Shown here: positions 25,701 through 38,929 of the stretch, one piece after another
Position numbering within the stretch: the first letter of the stretch is position 1
How the letters are laid out: each line of letters starts with the position of its first letter
From: Cardiocondyla obscurior
Taxonomy: Eukaryota; Arthropoda; Insecta; Hymenoptera; Formicidae
Length of the DNA stretch: 64,000 bases
Direction of reading: 5' to 3'
Assembly (NCBI RefSeq): GCF_019399895.1
Contig: NC_091869.1
Span: forward strand, 2,294,001 to 2,358,000
Made by a program: the position numbers and the translations under genes
The notes under the pieces: generated by a model
Told to the model about the DNA's origin: nothing
The model's input: only the letters and a program-made list of their open reading frames with translations
Database searches by the model: none

Positions 25701-28700
25701 CAGGCACCGGCTATTTGCGAACACGATTCGATCAACTGAAAATTTTATTAAAGTCATTTAGCAACCGTGTAATTATTTTTTATTTTAAATAAATCACATA
25801 AAATAATAACCTTTGCAGATACGTCTTGCAGGTCTTTGATATCTTTCTTCTCTTGCATAGGTGGGCATTTTTGTACATATTCATTTAGTATAGCCAACAA
25901 AAGAAATTGGGCAGGAGCTGTTAACGATAAACCGTCCTTCAATAAACTGAGTAAAGATGTCCAAGATTCGATAAGCGACTGCGACGTGTTACTCTGCATA
26001 TAGACATAAAGTAATTCTAACACCGAGACTTCTAATGAAAAATCTTGCTTGATTCCATGTATGGGCGGTGGAGTTTTTACTACTTGATGCACGGTGTGCA
26101 CCAAAGTATCAATCGGCATGACACGAATTGCACTAACAAGATGGACCATTACTTGTTGATTAGGGCAAGCTTCTGGAAGTACCTGCATCAAAATGTATTA
26201 GAAATAAATTATAGTTAGCACTTGCTTCCAAATTATTTTTTTAATAATTAAATCACAATATTAGTAACCTTCTTCGACGTAGCGGGTGGTTGACGCCTTT
26301 CGTGCCAGGCAACCGCGACTGCAGCCAAAAAGTTGGCTCCATGATGAAAAGAGATTGGAGACAAAAGTTCCAACAATTGATATTTGACTATTCTCGGACT
26401 ACCTACTACACAACTGGCTTGTTCGCTGTACAACAGTATAAAAAATATTACATTAATACAACACGACATCGGCCGTAGATCACTTAATTGTAATTATTAT
26501 TAAAAAAATTATTATAATTAATTAATGTTTCCGAATGTAATAACGCGCGAGCATGGTTTTCTCTAGTTTTATTTAAAAAATCGAATTAAAACGTACTTGT
26601 CTTTTGTTGCTAAAACCGCTTGCCATAATGCAGACAATGATGCTATTATTCTCGGCAAATGGCTCAACGCTGTTCTTCTAGCATGCTGCTGCAACTCGTT
26701 CGCGCCTGTTTTATCTTTCGCTGTGGATAAATCCTAAAGAAAACAAAAATAAAATTTTTGTTGTTTTGTATCGACTAAAAATCAGACTAATACATGTATA
26801 CATATAAATAAAAAAATGGCTTTAATTTAAAAAGAACTAACCGGTGAAAGTGGACTAGGCATAAAGACGTGTATAAGATTATTGAATATCTGTCCGGGAT
26901 TAGCACCAGGAATCCCTGTTTGTATCGTACCACTTAAAGGCTGATTAAACGAAAATCCAATTTGTTGAGAAGTGTCCAATAAACAATAATGCAGCAAGTA
27001 TGTTAAAGCCTCTAAATGCGTCACAGTATAATCGGCAGGTAAACAGCACTCCACTTTACTTATATCTTGTAATTTTGATGTCAATGTTGTTTCTTCGTTA
27101 ATGTAATACGATGCCAAATGCTCAATATTACTGCACAATTGGTGAATAACCGATGTTACGACAGATGTTAAAGACGGCCCCATAAATGGTAAACTAGATG
27201 TAACAAGAGTGGTCCAATGTTGATGAAGATATCTCATGTGATCCTGCAAAATTTATATTTATATGTAAAATACCCGTATTTTATTACGATTTAATTAACG
27301 ATCTTGTTAAACCGATTATTGTCTATTTAATCAAATAAATTCATAATTTATACAATCAATATTTATATTTAAAACTTAACGTAATCTAACTATATATAAT
27401 ATAATAAATATATTATATTGTGCTTTAATTTGCTGAAAAAAAATATAAGCCGTTGAATCGATTTAATATATATATTAACGTAAAGTGACATACGAGTTGT
27501 AGGGCGCTAAGAATACTAGCAAGGAACATTGGTTGCTGTGGTATTGCTGCCCCAGAGACATATTTCAAACTATTTCCGATCAAGTTTGTCCGAATCGGCG
27601 AGCTTGGTACGGGTGATATCGTTGAATTAATTTCTTCTCCTTTTTGACTACTGCACTGATGCTCCAACATAATTAACGCTAACAATAACCTTAAAAAATA
27701 ATGTATATATATATAAAAAATTATATTAATGCAACTCAAATTGCGGATTATCGAAATACTTCTAAATTAATACTTTTTTGTATACTTACCGTAATAATTG
27801 TATTTGAAAAGCTTCTGTATGATCGCTTGCTCTATATTTACATTTGTTAACGTCACTGTCGATGAACGGATCATTAAACAATACAATTTCTTCAGTAAAC
27901 GTGGAAACATCCTCGTTTTCTTTATGAGCGTTCTTCATGCTCATAACACTGGATACAAGACAATGCAGAGCCACTTTTTGTACTTTACATTTAGTCAATA
28001 AATCAACTATATAGCAGCTAAAGCCTTTTCCCGAGTCGCGAACGATCGGGATTAATTCGGAAAATATCAGCGTCAGTAGTTCTGCACTCGCAAGTTGTAC
28101 CTACATAAAAAAATATTCTTATCAGTTATCAGTATTCATTAAAAAGATTAACAGGTTTAAAAAGAAAAAAATAATATTCATAAAAAATATATAATAAAAC
28201 CTAAATTTAGCTAATATTAAATGTTTTTTTAAAGATATTGATTTGACACTTTCTAAAAATCACATACCTGACGGTTACCGGCAATTTCTTCGTATGTAAG
28301 TCTCATTTGACCCAGATTTGGATAATAACTTCTCGCAAAGTACAGACATACGCTTATCAATACTTCGAGATACATACTACTTCTGTATGCCGCGATAAAT
28401 TCCGTATTTGCTATATCGCCATGAAAGTTGCGGCCAAAAACACTTTTCCTATGTCTCGCTAACAAGTTCAACAGTACTGTGTTCTTTGTTGCATTTGTTA
28501 CACCGGTCGTTGCCGCGCAGCACAAAAACATTCGCGTATTCGTTAATAGTTGGTTCCTGAGGGTGCGTAAACCATAAAGAGTTCTGGCCGAATCATATAC
28601 TCCGCAGTAGAGCAACATGTGAGAATGAAGATTATGAACACCCAGGCCGACATTTCGATTAGTTTTTGCGTTATGTTGTGGAACATCCTCCTGTAAAAGA

Positions 28701-31700
28701 ACGTTGGAAAAGAAAAAATTTAATATGGCAATATTTTTTACATTGGCAAATAAATCAAAAAAGAAATACCTACGTTTTTAGATGGTTCGGTAACATCGCA
28801 CAATTGCATTGCGCGATCAAATACTTGATTGAGAATTTCTTCGACTATACTGATACTGGAATTACTGAAGTACTCTTCTGCAGTGGTGCTAACATCCAGT
28901 TCACCGTCGTCCTCGTCCATCGTCCAGCTCGGCACCTCTGCGCTCGCTTCAAAGCTACCGATATCATGGTCGTAATTTGTGCTAAATTCATTCGTGCTGT
29001 AATATTTGCCCTTTATGATAGTGCCCGCAACTTCTCTGGAACTGCCAGGCATTAAGACAGTTTCCTTTTTCTGTTTAGACTGCTTATTAGTTACTTCGGG
29101 ACTACTCGAGTCCAGACTATTCGTTATGGAATCCGATGACGAATCTATGTCGTCATTTAATTTTTTGTAGCTACTTTTATCTTTCGTTTTCAAACTAGAA
29201 TTTGCCGATTCGAAAAGACTTTCGTCTAAACTGGCAGTAGAACCTTTGTCGAAATCAATTTTCTTGAAACGAGTGGCATTTTTTAACAACTCTGTTGTTA
29301 AGTTTCCCTTACGCATACTAGGCAACGAGTCATCCTCTGTAAAGGAGTCATTCGAATTTTCATTACAGTTGATCGAGAGAGGATTCACGAATACGGAAAT
29401 CTTCCTATTGCCGGATATACTGGGCGGTACTTCGAGCTCTTTCATGAACTGATTTCTCTCCGTAACATAGTGATTGCAATTATCACCAGTCGCTAGAGTT
29501 GTCACCGCAAAAATTCGTTTTATTTTTACAGGATTTATTGCTTGCTTTTTCTTTTTACCTTTCTTCCACTTTTTATCTTCGTCCACGTTATCACTCACGT
29601 GATATATCACATTACCATCGACTGAACTAATCGCGTAAATTTTTGCGGCACCTTCCGTGTCATCCTGAATTTCTGATTTTTCCTCCACAGGATCGTTTTT
29701 CGTTAGGACGGTATTACTGTGTTGTATACTCACATGAAGGACACTCATTCGACATGTGGATGGATCTAATAATATTGTCAATAGGGGATCTATTACGCGC
29801 GATATATCGCCGCGCATCAAGGAATGTAGGAGCCACGACTGAGCTTGTAATTTTAATGGCGAGTTATCCGCAAGTTGAAGATTATCCAAGATTTTCAACA
29901 AAGATCTATGCAACACAAGCATAAGGAAGCATAAAAAATATTTTATAATTACATACTATAAATTAATTAAATTACTATAATACTATAATTATAAATATAT
30001 ATATAATACTATAAATAATACTATAAATAAATATATATTGTATATGTAATACTATAAATATAAAAAAATACTAAAATAATTACTATAAAAAAATCTTTTT
30101 ACTCACTGGTCAAAAGTTCGGAGACAGCCATGCAACCTTGGGTTTGTTTCGATTTCTCGACCTAAATGCCACAGAGTAGCGAATCTTCCGAATGCCTCAA
30201 TTCTTTTCTCGGGATTCTCTGAAGTAAGAGCGGATCCAATCAGGTCTTCGACCGCGTCGCAGGAATTGTATAAAGCATGATGCAATTCGTGTAACAGTTC
30301 TACGCAACGCATTCTAAACTTATGAGCGGGTAGCTCGCCCAAATGATGCCACAAGGAATGTGCCAGTACCTTTATGTTAAAAATAATTCTGTTAAATATG
30401 TTATTTTTAATTAAATACTAAAAGTAAAAATCTTTTTTAAGACGTACCTGAAACACGTTAGTATACTGCATTAAGTAACTTATATGCCACTGCTTTAACA
30501 GAGGCACAATAATAACTGTCGTCACACCTTCTCCACTTTTCGAATGTGTTTCTAAATCATTGTGTGCCTTCAATAATGCTACTAAATCGAGTAACGTGGC
30601 GATGCTAGTTAATTGTAACGCGGGCTGCTTTTGCAACCAGCATGAACAAACTATTAACACTTTCAACCAATCCGGAAGTGAATGCTCTAATTTTGGCTCC
30701 TCTTCCACAAGTACGTCATCACCAGGTAAAAAGTATTTTGGAAATGTGGACAGTTCGACAAATAAGCTGGACGCTATTTTCATGGCTTCGATCCATTCCG
30801 AGTGCGTTGCCATGTCGAGGAATAAATGAAAAATATCCAGGCACTTAGTATCTTCGGCTACGGATGTGTCTCGACTAAAGAATCCAGAGTCATCCAAATT
30901 TAATTTAGAATTTAACAGGAATTCCAAGTAACGCATTCTTTCATCGAAACTTTTTCTAGGACAAGAGACTACTAAATGGTCAAACATATCCTGCACTGTT
31001 CTCTCTTTGCTAAGTATCCGATTACTAATTAATTTAACGTAAAATATTTCATATTGCCGGAGGCACTTTTCCAACATGGAATGCTGTGCCTGAAACGCTG
31101 GAGATGGTCCTCTACATAAGGATCCCGTCGATCCCATTGGAGTAACATTTTTCAGGTGTTTTAACATGGATAAACCGCTGTCTGACGATTGATTTTTCGA
31201 CGAAGAAATTCCATCGACTTCAATGCAACTCGCTTTAATATCGTCCATGCTTTTATTTCTAGATAAAGGTTTCGTATCTTCACTCACTACGACAGATATG
31301 CTACTGCCATCAGCTTGTATGGTATACGTGTCGTTTAATTTAGAAGTGCTTTTGCTCGCTTTTTTCTTTGACTTTTTATCACTTCTTTTAGCTGCGCCAC
31401 CAGAATTGGCTCTTCTTCTTGTACTTGGGCTTTTCTCTGCGAAAGGAATATTGGATGTGTCGGGCTTATTCAATTTACTGTCCGATTGACTTTTCTCTAA
31501 AGGAATTGCTGTTAAAGAATTATCATTGGGAACTGTAATATTATTTAGAGATGTGTCTAATTTGTTATCCACTTCACACTTATCCGCGTGAGCTGTTATC
31601 ATCGTTGGTTGTACTTTTGACAAGATTTTGGCGCATAGTTTGAGACTTTTTGAAATTTCCACTGGAGAAAGAATATTACTGTGATACAAGAGTTTACTAA

Positions 31701-33690
31701 TTATTTCGTAAAATAATCCAGGAAGATGCTCAGACGGCGTGTCTATAAACGCGTCCAACGACACTGTTTCGAGTAAGAACTCTATTAGCACGCATACTTC
31801 GACAAGATTCGGCATTCCACTACCGACCGATTTCACAGCGGTGTCTTCGATCGCAACTTGCATCTTTGCTCTAGAATTACACGCTTTCTCAAATAAATGC
31901 CCGCAATGTATCCAAATATACGACGGTTCCAAAGTTGAGAATAGCAAATTTGCAGATTTCACTACTTCATTTGTTTTTGGTACATGATTCGACACCGATT
32001 GTTTGCATGCATTATAAAATGTCCTAAAATGTAACACGCATTGTTAAAAAAATATGCATTTTAATATTAATAGCATTTTTTAAAATTAACACAAAAATAA
32101 TTTTACCTGAACACTTCAAACAGAATATCATCCAAAATTATTGGTCCAATATCCACCTTATCAAGTAACGAAACAAGTATTCTATATGGCTTTAAATCTT
32201 GTGAATTTTCTTCGCACACTTCTTTAAGTAGATGTTTTATCGCTTCAACTAGCATTTCTTTTGAGTACATATCAAAATATGTTATATTCTCTTTAGTATT
32301 TGTTGTTGTGTGGTTTTTTTTCTTTAAAATCGATGTGCTTACTTCAGTGCCCAATAGCCAAGCAAATAAACGTCTACAATTAAATAATAAAAAATATATG
32401 CATAAGTTAACCATTTAAAAGAAACTATCTTATTTTACAATTTTTTTTTACCTATTTAAACTCATGTCTCTTCGTAATATAGTAGCTAAAGCAGCTTTTA
32501 TTAACAATATCATATCTTGATGCATCAATTGACTGTTGTGCATAGGAAAGCCTATCAATAGAAAATCTAGGGCGCTTCTCTGTACTAGTACCGAAGTATC
32601 TTGCACTCCGGCGCATAAAGCTGAAATCTGTTTTTATAAATCGATATATTAGAATTAAATCTTAAAATACATATTTATTATTCAAATTAAAAAATGTTCT
32701 CACCATAATTTTCGTATTAGTACCCATAATATATTTTTGCTCTTCCATCAACAGTTTCTTGTTAAAGTGTGCAAGCACAAATGATATTGCAGGTAATCGA
32801 ATGCCTGAATTTGATGCCAAACAGTCCCAAAGACACGCGTAAAAGTGTTCTGCACCCACACCTTCGCATACTTTCTCCAGTAAGGAGTTAGTTCTGGAGA
32901 ATTAATGCCTCATAAATTTTTACATTACACAAATTTATACATTATTTATAAATGTGTATAAAAGATGCTCGTGGATCGCGCACCTATCAAAATGATCAGA
33001 TCCATCTTCTAGGCCCAATAAAACACCGCTTAAAAAACCACTTAACCCTGGTCTCAATCTTTCGCCGAGTGGCACAAAGTGTGTTTCATATACCGTCAAT
33101 AACGACGGTCTGACATTCATAGCAGCATGGCCCAACAACGGAAACAGCCCTAATTTAAAATATATGTAGAATGTATCAAAGAAGCCTGTAATTATCGTTT
33201 TCATTTGACAAGTATACTCACCTGCGCTATAAATAAAGAGCTCATGACTCAGTCTATTAGTGCCCATACATTTAAAAATAATGTCGTACGTTTCTAAAGC
33301 TTTCAAGTGAACACCAGAAGGTAATGCTGGATGCATGCATTGGGCTAATCTTTTCGATATTTTGATTCTCCTTGGAATAACAGGAAACTTCATATGACTC
33401 AACAATACCTTGTTGAGCTTTCCTAAGGCAGAAATTAAATCTGCCCATTCGCTCGTGTACTCGAAGCTCTTCAAGGCCTTGTCGACCGCGGACACATAGC
33501 TGTGTAATAAATACAACGCATCGTAATAACTGTTAATAGAACTGTCGTCATGTCGGGTAATGAAACAAAAATTATCACGTTTACAAAGTCCCATGCATTG
33601 CGTACTAATCTAGTTCGCTGTATTCTCTACTTACACCCGATACTTGGGGTCCTTCATTAGCTCGTACTCCTCCAGAGCGATGGAACCCAT
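22795..33690 (-). CDS. dop1: Dopey family protein (Dop1 homolog)
   Basis: Dopey proteins act with Mon2 at the trans-Golgi and endosomes in membrane traffic and organelle positioning. The gene has 24 exons, from 33690-33635 to 23004-22795. I checked intron phases through every exon; the total is 2,487 residues, within the usual size range. The N-terminal Dopey domain is clear: SAVDKALKSFEYTSEWADL, LGKLNKVL, RLAQCMHPALPSGVHLKALE, SYELFIYSAG-type residues, RLPAISFVLAHFNKKL and MSLNRRLFAWLLG. A large exon (32023-30448) encodes a low-complexity Ser/Lys-rich linker. The C-terminal helical repeats include GVYDSARTLYGLRTLRNQLL and SSWAVNASNGLQAHGHPHW. The start MGSIALEEYELMKDPKYR is conserved in style with vertebrate DOPEY. 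Confidence 0.95.
29990..30075. repeat. ATACTATAAAT-type tandem repeat in a dop1 intron
   Basis: Short, imperfect repeats of (A)ATACTATAAAT lie inside the intron 30106-29906 of dop1. They are low-complexity and have no evident function. Confidence 0.6.
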
Positions 33691-35605
33691 TGCTGCGTCG
33701 CTTTCGCTAAACTAAACAAACTACGCTGCGACGATGGTGCGCCTCGACGTCACTTTACATGGTTCCGAATGATTACCTCGCGGCAAAGTGAGTCACGATT
33801 CCGACGACTCCCAATTACGCTAGGGGTTCTATCGCGCGGTACATCGTGCTCAGATAAGACGGGTACCGCGGTACCTGGAAGTCAATGGGTGACGTTACGC
33901 GACTACACGGTGCACGTACCACAGTCGCGCGAAACGAGGTTCGGCGGAGAAGCAGAAATTTACCCTTTCGCTCTTCTACCGGACGAGCGGCGATTCGCAG
34001 AGCCCGCAGTCCTTCATACTCGCGTCCACGACGTCTATTTTGTGTGTTTACACGAGCCGAACCTATCGTCGGCCCGTTATCGGCTTGGTTATCTCGTTTG
34101 ATTCCCTCCCGTCTCGCTCTCCTTCTAACCGGATTCTCAGAATTTCACCGCGCTGAGTTTCCCGTGCGAAGGAATTTTCCCTCCGATGGCCACTACTGCC
34201 AATAATGCCAGTACAAACCAGCTGTCTTCCAGCTGTATCCGGCGGGACTGAGTGGCGCGACACACGCGCGCGCGCGCATTTTCGATATCCGATTACACGA
34301 ATTTCTTCAAACGCTTCAACTTCAAACCCTGACTCAGGATCGGAAAGCGATCGACCGACGTCACCATGCAACGTGCCGACACACTGCTGCCACCGGCAGA
34401 TCCGCGGCGCGGTTTACGTTCGTCAAATATACACTCCCCCAACTCCCATTTAATCTTCTACACTGGCGATTCGTGAACGCATTAGAACAAAATATAATTT
34501 TCGAATACATGTATGAGTAAACATATTTTTTTTTTTATTAGGAAATACTGAAAAACTCTCGTTTCATGCCCAATATATCACGTGCATGAATAACAAAAAG
34601 AAACGAATGTAACAAATAAAAATGTCGCACCGTATCTTGTTTTATAGTCGCCGTAGTTTGTTTTCAATAAAACTTGTGAATATTGCCTTCGTTTATATAA
34701 CAGAAGTGCTTATCAAGTGATAAAAATTGTTTCTGTCTTTTTAACATGACATGTAGACTTATTACAAACTTACAAAATGCATTTCCTGCTTATACAGAAG
34801 CCCAGACATATCACATTCGAGATTGTATAAAATTCATATCGAGCGTTTATAAATACCACTATTTTTCGAAGGAAGTTTCGTAATGTAAATGCTGTTCACA
34901 TTAGTCTTTCATTTATATTTATGAAATATTAAGGAGAAACCATGTGAATACGTGAATACTGACAGACTTTAACGTATGACATACAGATTTTACCAAATAC
35001 ACAAACTACGAATCGAAGCTCCACGTAATTCAGTTAATTAATTCTTAACAATTAACTGTATTACGACGCTTTATTTAAGCTTGTAATAATTTGAATGTAT
35101 AATTATATCACTGAAAATAACCACCTAAAAAGTTTAATTTGTAAAATTCTAATATAAACAAACAATATACTTATTAGCAATAACAATTAGCAAGGTTCAA
35201 TAGCTCCTACAACATAAAAGAAGTTCTATTATCATTATGAATTGTAAAATGTATTAATTAAATGTATTGCATTTTTTATCATAATTAACTCTCTAGTATT
35301 CTTTTAATAAATTAAAATTTTTTTTTCCCAATATAAAAAATATAGAATAAAACAATAGGGTTGTAATTTTTTTCAATACAAGATTTAAAGAAGTTTTTCA
35401 TTGCTATTTTAAACTCGCAACGATTGACGAGCAATAGAAAAATTTAAAAAATAATGGAGATTACATCACATTGAAAGCTATATCAAGTAATAGAGAGTTA
35501 ATATGAACATGCCAATTTATATATTAAAAATATCCGGCATTGTGCCATTGAATTGTACATTATCATGTAATTTGATATTAATTCCCACATATTTATAGTT
35601 TTGCA
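33691..35605. other. dop1 CpG promoter and AT-rich intergenic DNA
   Basis: 33691-34460 is CpG-rich, with an alternating CG run near 34262-34275, and should hold the dop1 promoter and 5' UTR. Overlapping ORFs there on both strands lack family support. 34460-35605 is AT-rich and contains the 3' flank of EBAG9; no gene was seen. Confidence 0.55.
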
Positions 35606-36543
35606 TCAGGAACCTAGTTTTGCACCTAAGGGTTGTGGTTTTATGGTGCGTTCTAGTCTTTTCTGCTGCTGCTCTATTAATCGCTGTTCTCGCTCTCTCC
35701 TTCTCTGTTCACGTACTGCTTTGGTAGTATCATTAAAATCGTTCATAGCATCTTTTTCCCAACCGGCGGTGTTCTCCTCCCATTCTTCCAATTCATTCTA
35801 ATCATGTGACAAAATTTAATATAAATTTCTACAGTATTACAAGTTTGCCATCAAGTATACACTTACAGTTGGAACAGGATCCATAGCTGTAAATTTTGCA
35901 ATATTACGAGACAAACTATCAGCATGTTTATCCTTTATTAGAATCTTTGTTTGTCTAGTAATTTTTGGAGTCATGTCCTGTATAAAGTTCAAAGTAAAAC
36001 ATGTAATATTTAAATTCTAATAATTTCAATGAAAGTCATCCCAAAAGTTACCTCAAAAAAGTTAAGCTGTTCTTCAGTGAGTGTATCTGGAGGTTTCATC
36101 ACCTGTTGTCGATACTGATCTATTTTAGCCTGTACGGTATTAATTGGTTTGTCAGGTATAACAACAACTGGATTCTCTTCCCATTTATCCCAATGTTCAA
36201 TTTCCTTAAATAAAGCATACTCATTTATGCTTAAATGTCTGTAAAACTTAGATTCACAAATAATGGTGTATTTTCCGTTTTAATACAGAAACGTTAAAAA
36301 ACTTATTCAGTTTGCTTTGACATCCAGAAATATTATAATCTCATAGGTGACTAAATAAGTAACAAGAGAGATAAGTACCGTTGAGCTAGTTAACACGTTA
36401 GGTATCACGCCAATAGCGGACAGGGGCACCGAGTCGCAGGACGATCGTCTACGACGTCGAAGGCAGCACATTGCGCGCTTAAATAATCCGAAGAGTAGCA
36501 CGAGCAAGGCCTTGAGCCGATTTATCAAAAATTCCATAGCCAT
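35606..36543 (-). CDS. EBAG9: EBAG9/RCAS1 homolog, Golgi membrane protein
   Basis: Vertebrate EBAG9 (RCAS1) is a small type III Golgi membrane protein that modulates vesicle traffic and O-glycan exposure. Exons 36543-36379, 36204-36052, 35977-35867 and 35797-35606 join in phase 0 to 206 residues (human 213). The hydrophobic N-terminus (LINRLKALLVLLFGLFKRAM) followed by CCLRRRRRSS matches the human N-terminal membrane segment with its Cys and basic residues. Further hallmarks are WDKWEENP, DMTPKITRQTKILIK (human DMTPTIRKTQKIVIK), WEENTAGWEKDA (human WQENTNAWEEEE) and an Arg/Gln-rich coiled-coil tail. Confidence 0.9.
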
Positions 36544-37063
36544 TTTTGGATTTTTCGATAGGGAGCTAACCTCTCCTCCGGTGCCGAAAGACGGACGTTT
36601 ACGAGGTTACCGAATATGGACACGGTATCGGTGATCCATCGTGTGCAAATTGAGATAATAACATCGATTTGCTCTCACGTCATCTCGTTTTCCTCTCACA
36701 TGGAATTACGATTTTAGTAATAAGCCGGAAAAGACTCGAGACTCTCTCGAATATACATAACCTTATTCCCTGCGCGAGCGCTTTATAATACACACTGTCG
36801 GCTCAGTCAATTCCTCGATCTCGAAAGAGTTTGATCGCTCTGAACTCGATTGTATTTTTCAGTTTATTTTACTTTTACAGTTGACGTTATTCGTTGACCG
36901 ATGCTTACACGTAATATAATCTAACTAGAACAAACTATACGCACGCTTTGCGTGCGCTATTTTTCGACAGGTTCCAATTCGTGCGCGTCATTATAATGGT
37001 CGACAACGAGTTGCTGGTTTAAGAAACTTAATTAAATTACGAAAAAAAAATCATGCAACTTAC
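36544..37063. promoter_or_regulatory. EBAG9 upstream region
   Basis: Moderately CpG-rich DNA between the EBAG9 start and the repeated exon array. A gaggttag acceptor-like site 25-30 bases before the EBAG9 ATG leaves open that upstream array exons are spliced as alternative EBAG9 5' UTR exons. Confidence 0.35.
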
Positions 37064-37107
37064 CAATCTGCATGAGATTCAGCGGAGTTATATAATTTTG
37101 CCGGTGA
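37064..37107 (-). repeat. Module B copy after M1
   Basis: A 44-bp exon-like unit between ttacag and gtaagt, containing TAACTCCGCTGAATC and CTCATGCAGATTG. Confidence 0.8.
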
Positions 37108-37223
37108 CTGTAACATAAAAAGGAAAATATTAATGTACACGTGTCAGTAAGTCAATAAAATTAATAAAAAAAAGGTAAATTTTTTTTTTAATTAAGATTT
37201 AATTTAAAAAAATTTATGCTTAC

Positions 37224-37298
37224 CTAAAAGTTGCTCCGCCGATGTATGATGCCTATCCGAGGCCTGCTCCTCCTCTCAGATGGGACGTGACGAGCCAT
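37224..37298 (-). repeat. Module A copy M1
   Basis: In the Arg-rich frame it reads MARHVPSERRSRPRIG...RRSNF and then TAG directly before gtaagc. Confidence 0.85.
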
Positions 37299-37426
37299 CC
37301 TTCCGCGCACTGGTCACTCGCGAACGCGACCGAATTAATTACTTTCGCGAAAATTAATCAACACTTTCGCGCATTTTTTTCGACACTCCTGAAAAAGAAA
37401 ATCCTGAAAACAAGTTACAGACTTAC

Positions 37427-37470
37427 CGATCTGCATGAGCGTCAGCGGAGTTGTAGATTTCTGCCGGTGG
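37427..37470 (-). repeat. Module B copy after M2
   Basis: A 44-bp exon-like unit between ttacag and gtaagt, containing CTACAACTCCGCTGACG and CTCATGCAGATCG. Confidence 0.8.
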
Positions 37471-37587
37471 CTGTAACATAAAAAAGAAAATATTAATGTA
37501 GACGTGCCAAGAAATTAATAAGATTAATAAAAAAAAGGTAAAAATTTTTTTTTAATAAAGATTTAATTTAAAAAAATTCATGCTTAC

Positions 37588-37660
37588 TTAAAAGTTGCTC
37601 CGCCGATGCAGGATGCCTCCTGGGCCTGCTCATCCTCTCAGATGGGACGTGACGAGTCAT
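37588..37660 (-). repeat. Module A copy M2 (2-bp deletion)
   Basis: It begins MTRHVPSERMSRPR and then loses two bases relative to the other copies, so the Arg-rich frame is broken. The DNA still ends AGCAACTTTTAA|gtaagc. Confidence 0.85.
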
Positions 37661-37910
37661 CCTTCCGCGCACTGGAAACTCGCGAACGCATTCCCGTAAA
37701 AAAATAATCGTAAGAAAAAACGCGCGATAACTAGCGGCACTCCCGAAGCGACCGACGAACCGGCTACGGTTCGTATGTTTATTAATATCGGCGTGCGGCA
37801 CTTTTTTTCACTGCACTACAGCGGAGTTCCTCTTGATCTGTAACAGATAAATGACAAAATTATATCGTAGATTCGGAATGTAATTTGGAAGGAAAGCTGA
37901 TAGTACTTAC

Positions 37911-37985
37911 CCCTGGGTTGCTCCGCTGGTGCAGGATACCCTTCCTGGGCCTCCTCCTCCTCTCAGGTAGCACGTGTCGAGTCAT
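37911..37985 (-). repeat. Module A copy M3
   Basis: It reads MTRHVLPERRRRPRKGILHQ and continues with RSNPG into a gtaagt donor in phase 0. It is the copy nearest the divergent promoter. Confidence 0.85.
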
Positions 37986-38196
37986 CCCTTCGCGCACTGG
38001 ACACTCGCGAGATAGTTCACGATACTCACGACCGTCTCAAATCCTCGAATTCGACACGAGAAATGGGCTACGACGCACGGATGCCTCGACATTTTCGTTT
38101 CGAACTCGAACCGCGTGCTCGCCGTGACCTCTGTAGTACGCAGTAGCACGAGTCTACGTAGTCCGATACGAGCTCGAGATCAGGCGATCGACAAAG

Positions 38197-38248
38197 CGCT
38201 GTGATTGGTCGGCGCGCTAGGGAAACTACGCGTCGACCAATCACAGCG
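38197..38248. promoter_or_regulatory. Palindromic double-CCAAT divergent promoter
   Basis: The left arm 38197-38216 (CGCTGTGATTGGTCGGCGCG) and right arm 38229-38248 are reverse complements at 19 of 20 positions, with a 12-bp spacer. Each arm carries one inverted or direct CCAAT box. The element sits in CpG-rich DNA with spliced exon arrays diverging on both sides. A TGACGTCA element lies about 190 bp to the right. NF-Y/CREB binding is an inference from the motifs. Confidence 0.6.
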
Positions 38249-38929
38249 TTTCACTAGATACAGGCACACGATGATGAACCGTGAGAGAACACACGCGGGT
38301 GCCTCGACGTTTCCGTGTCCGACTGTAATTCATTTGCTACATTAATCAGTTTTGTATTACTTCATAAAGGATTTCCTTTGTTTGTAGCTAAGATTGTGTC
38401 GCAGTGTAGGAATGCTCTGGTGGTGCATGTGCCTCGTGCGACGTGACGTCATCTTGTTCCGCGGCCAGAGGTCGGTCACAGGAGTCACGCAGGGTGTTGA
38501 TGACAAGACACTCTTTGTTCGCAGCTGCGAAGTGACTGCATTTAATGCTTAAAGGTATGTAATAAGAGTAATTCTTTTGCCCGCAACTACGATCTTGTCG
38601 CGGTGGCTGGAATCCCGACTTTTCTAACTATTATCTTTTTTCAGTTTAGGCTGAAAATCCTGAGCAGAGTCAACCCATGATCGTCGCCGATAATAATGAT
38701 CAAGCACACCACAGCCAATTCATCAGACTTGCTTCGGAAGTACCATTGAAGTAAACTGGTAAGTTTTTTTATGTTATTTTTGTATAAAGAAATATTGTAC
38801 AATACCGTGCGATATATTTTAATATATAATTAGTCTACATGCGACTATAGCTTTTATTTTATATTTTATTTTATATTTGCAGCTTCCACGAGTGTCGAGT
38901 GCCCAGAAGAGGATCCATTTAACAGCCTA

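Larger units (their letters stand above)
37064..38190 (-). ncRNA. Repeated-exon array, minus-strand transcript (M cluster)
   Basis: Three copies of exon module A (M3 37985-37911, M2 37660-37588, M1 37298-37224) and two of exon B (37470-37427, 37107-37064) lie in one orientation. Splice signals are good: M3 ends GGG|gtaagt and a cag acceptor at 37838 opens the M2 exon (37837-37588). M2 and M1 each precede a 116-117 bp intron and exon B. The first 34 codons from the M3 ATG into the M2 exon form a small Arg-rich ORF; M1 and M2 copies reach a stop in the codon just before the donor. This is either a lncRNA or a small-ORF gene, and no family was recognised. The B-to-M1 gap has only 38 bases between its splice sites, too short for a normal intron. 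Confidence 0.45.

Noticed and set aside
33769..34453. Four ORFs upstream of dop1
   Set aside because: Opposite-strand, overlapping frames in a CpG island; no motif or splice structure.
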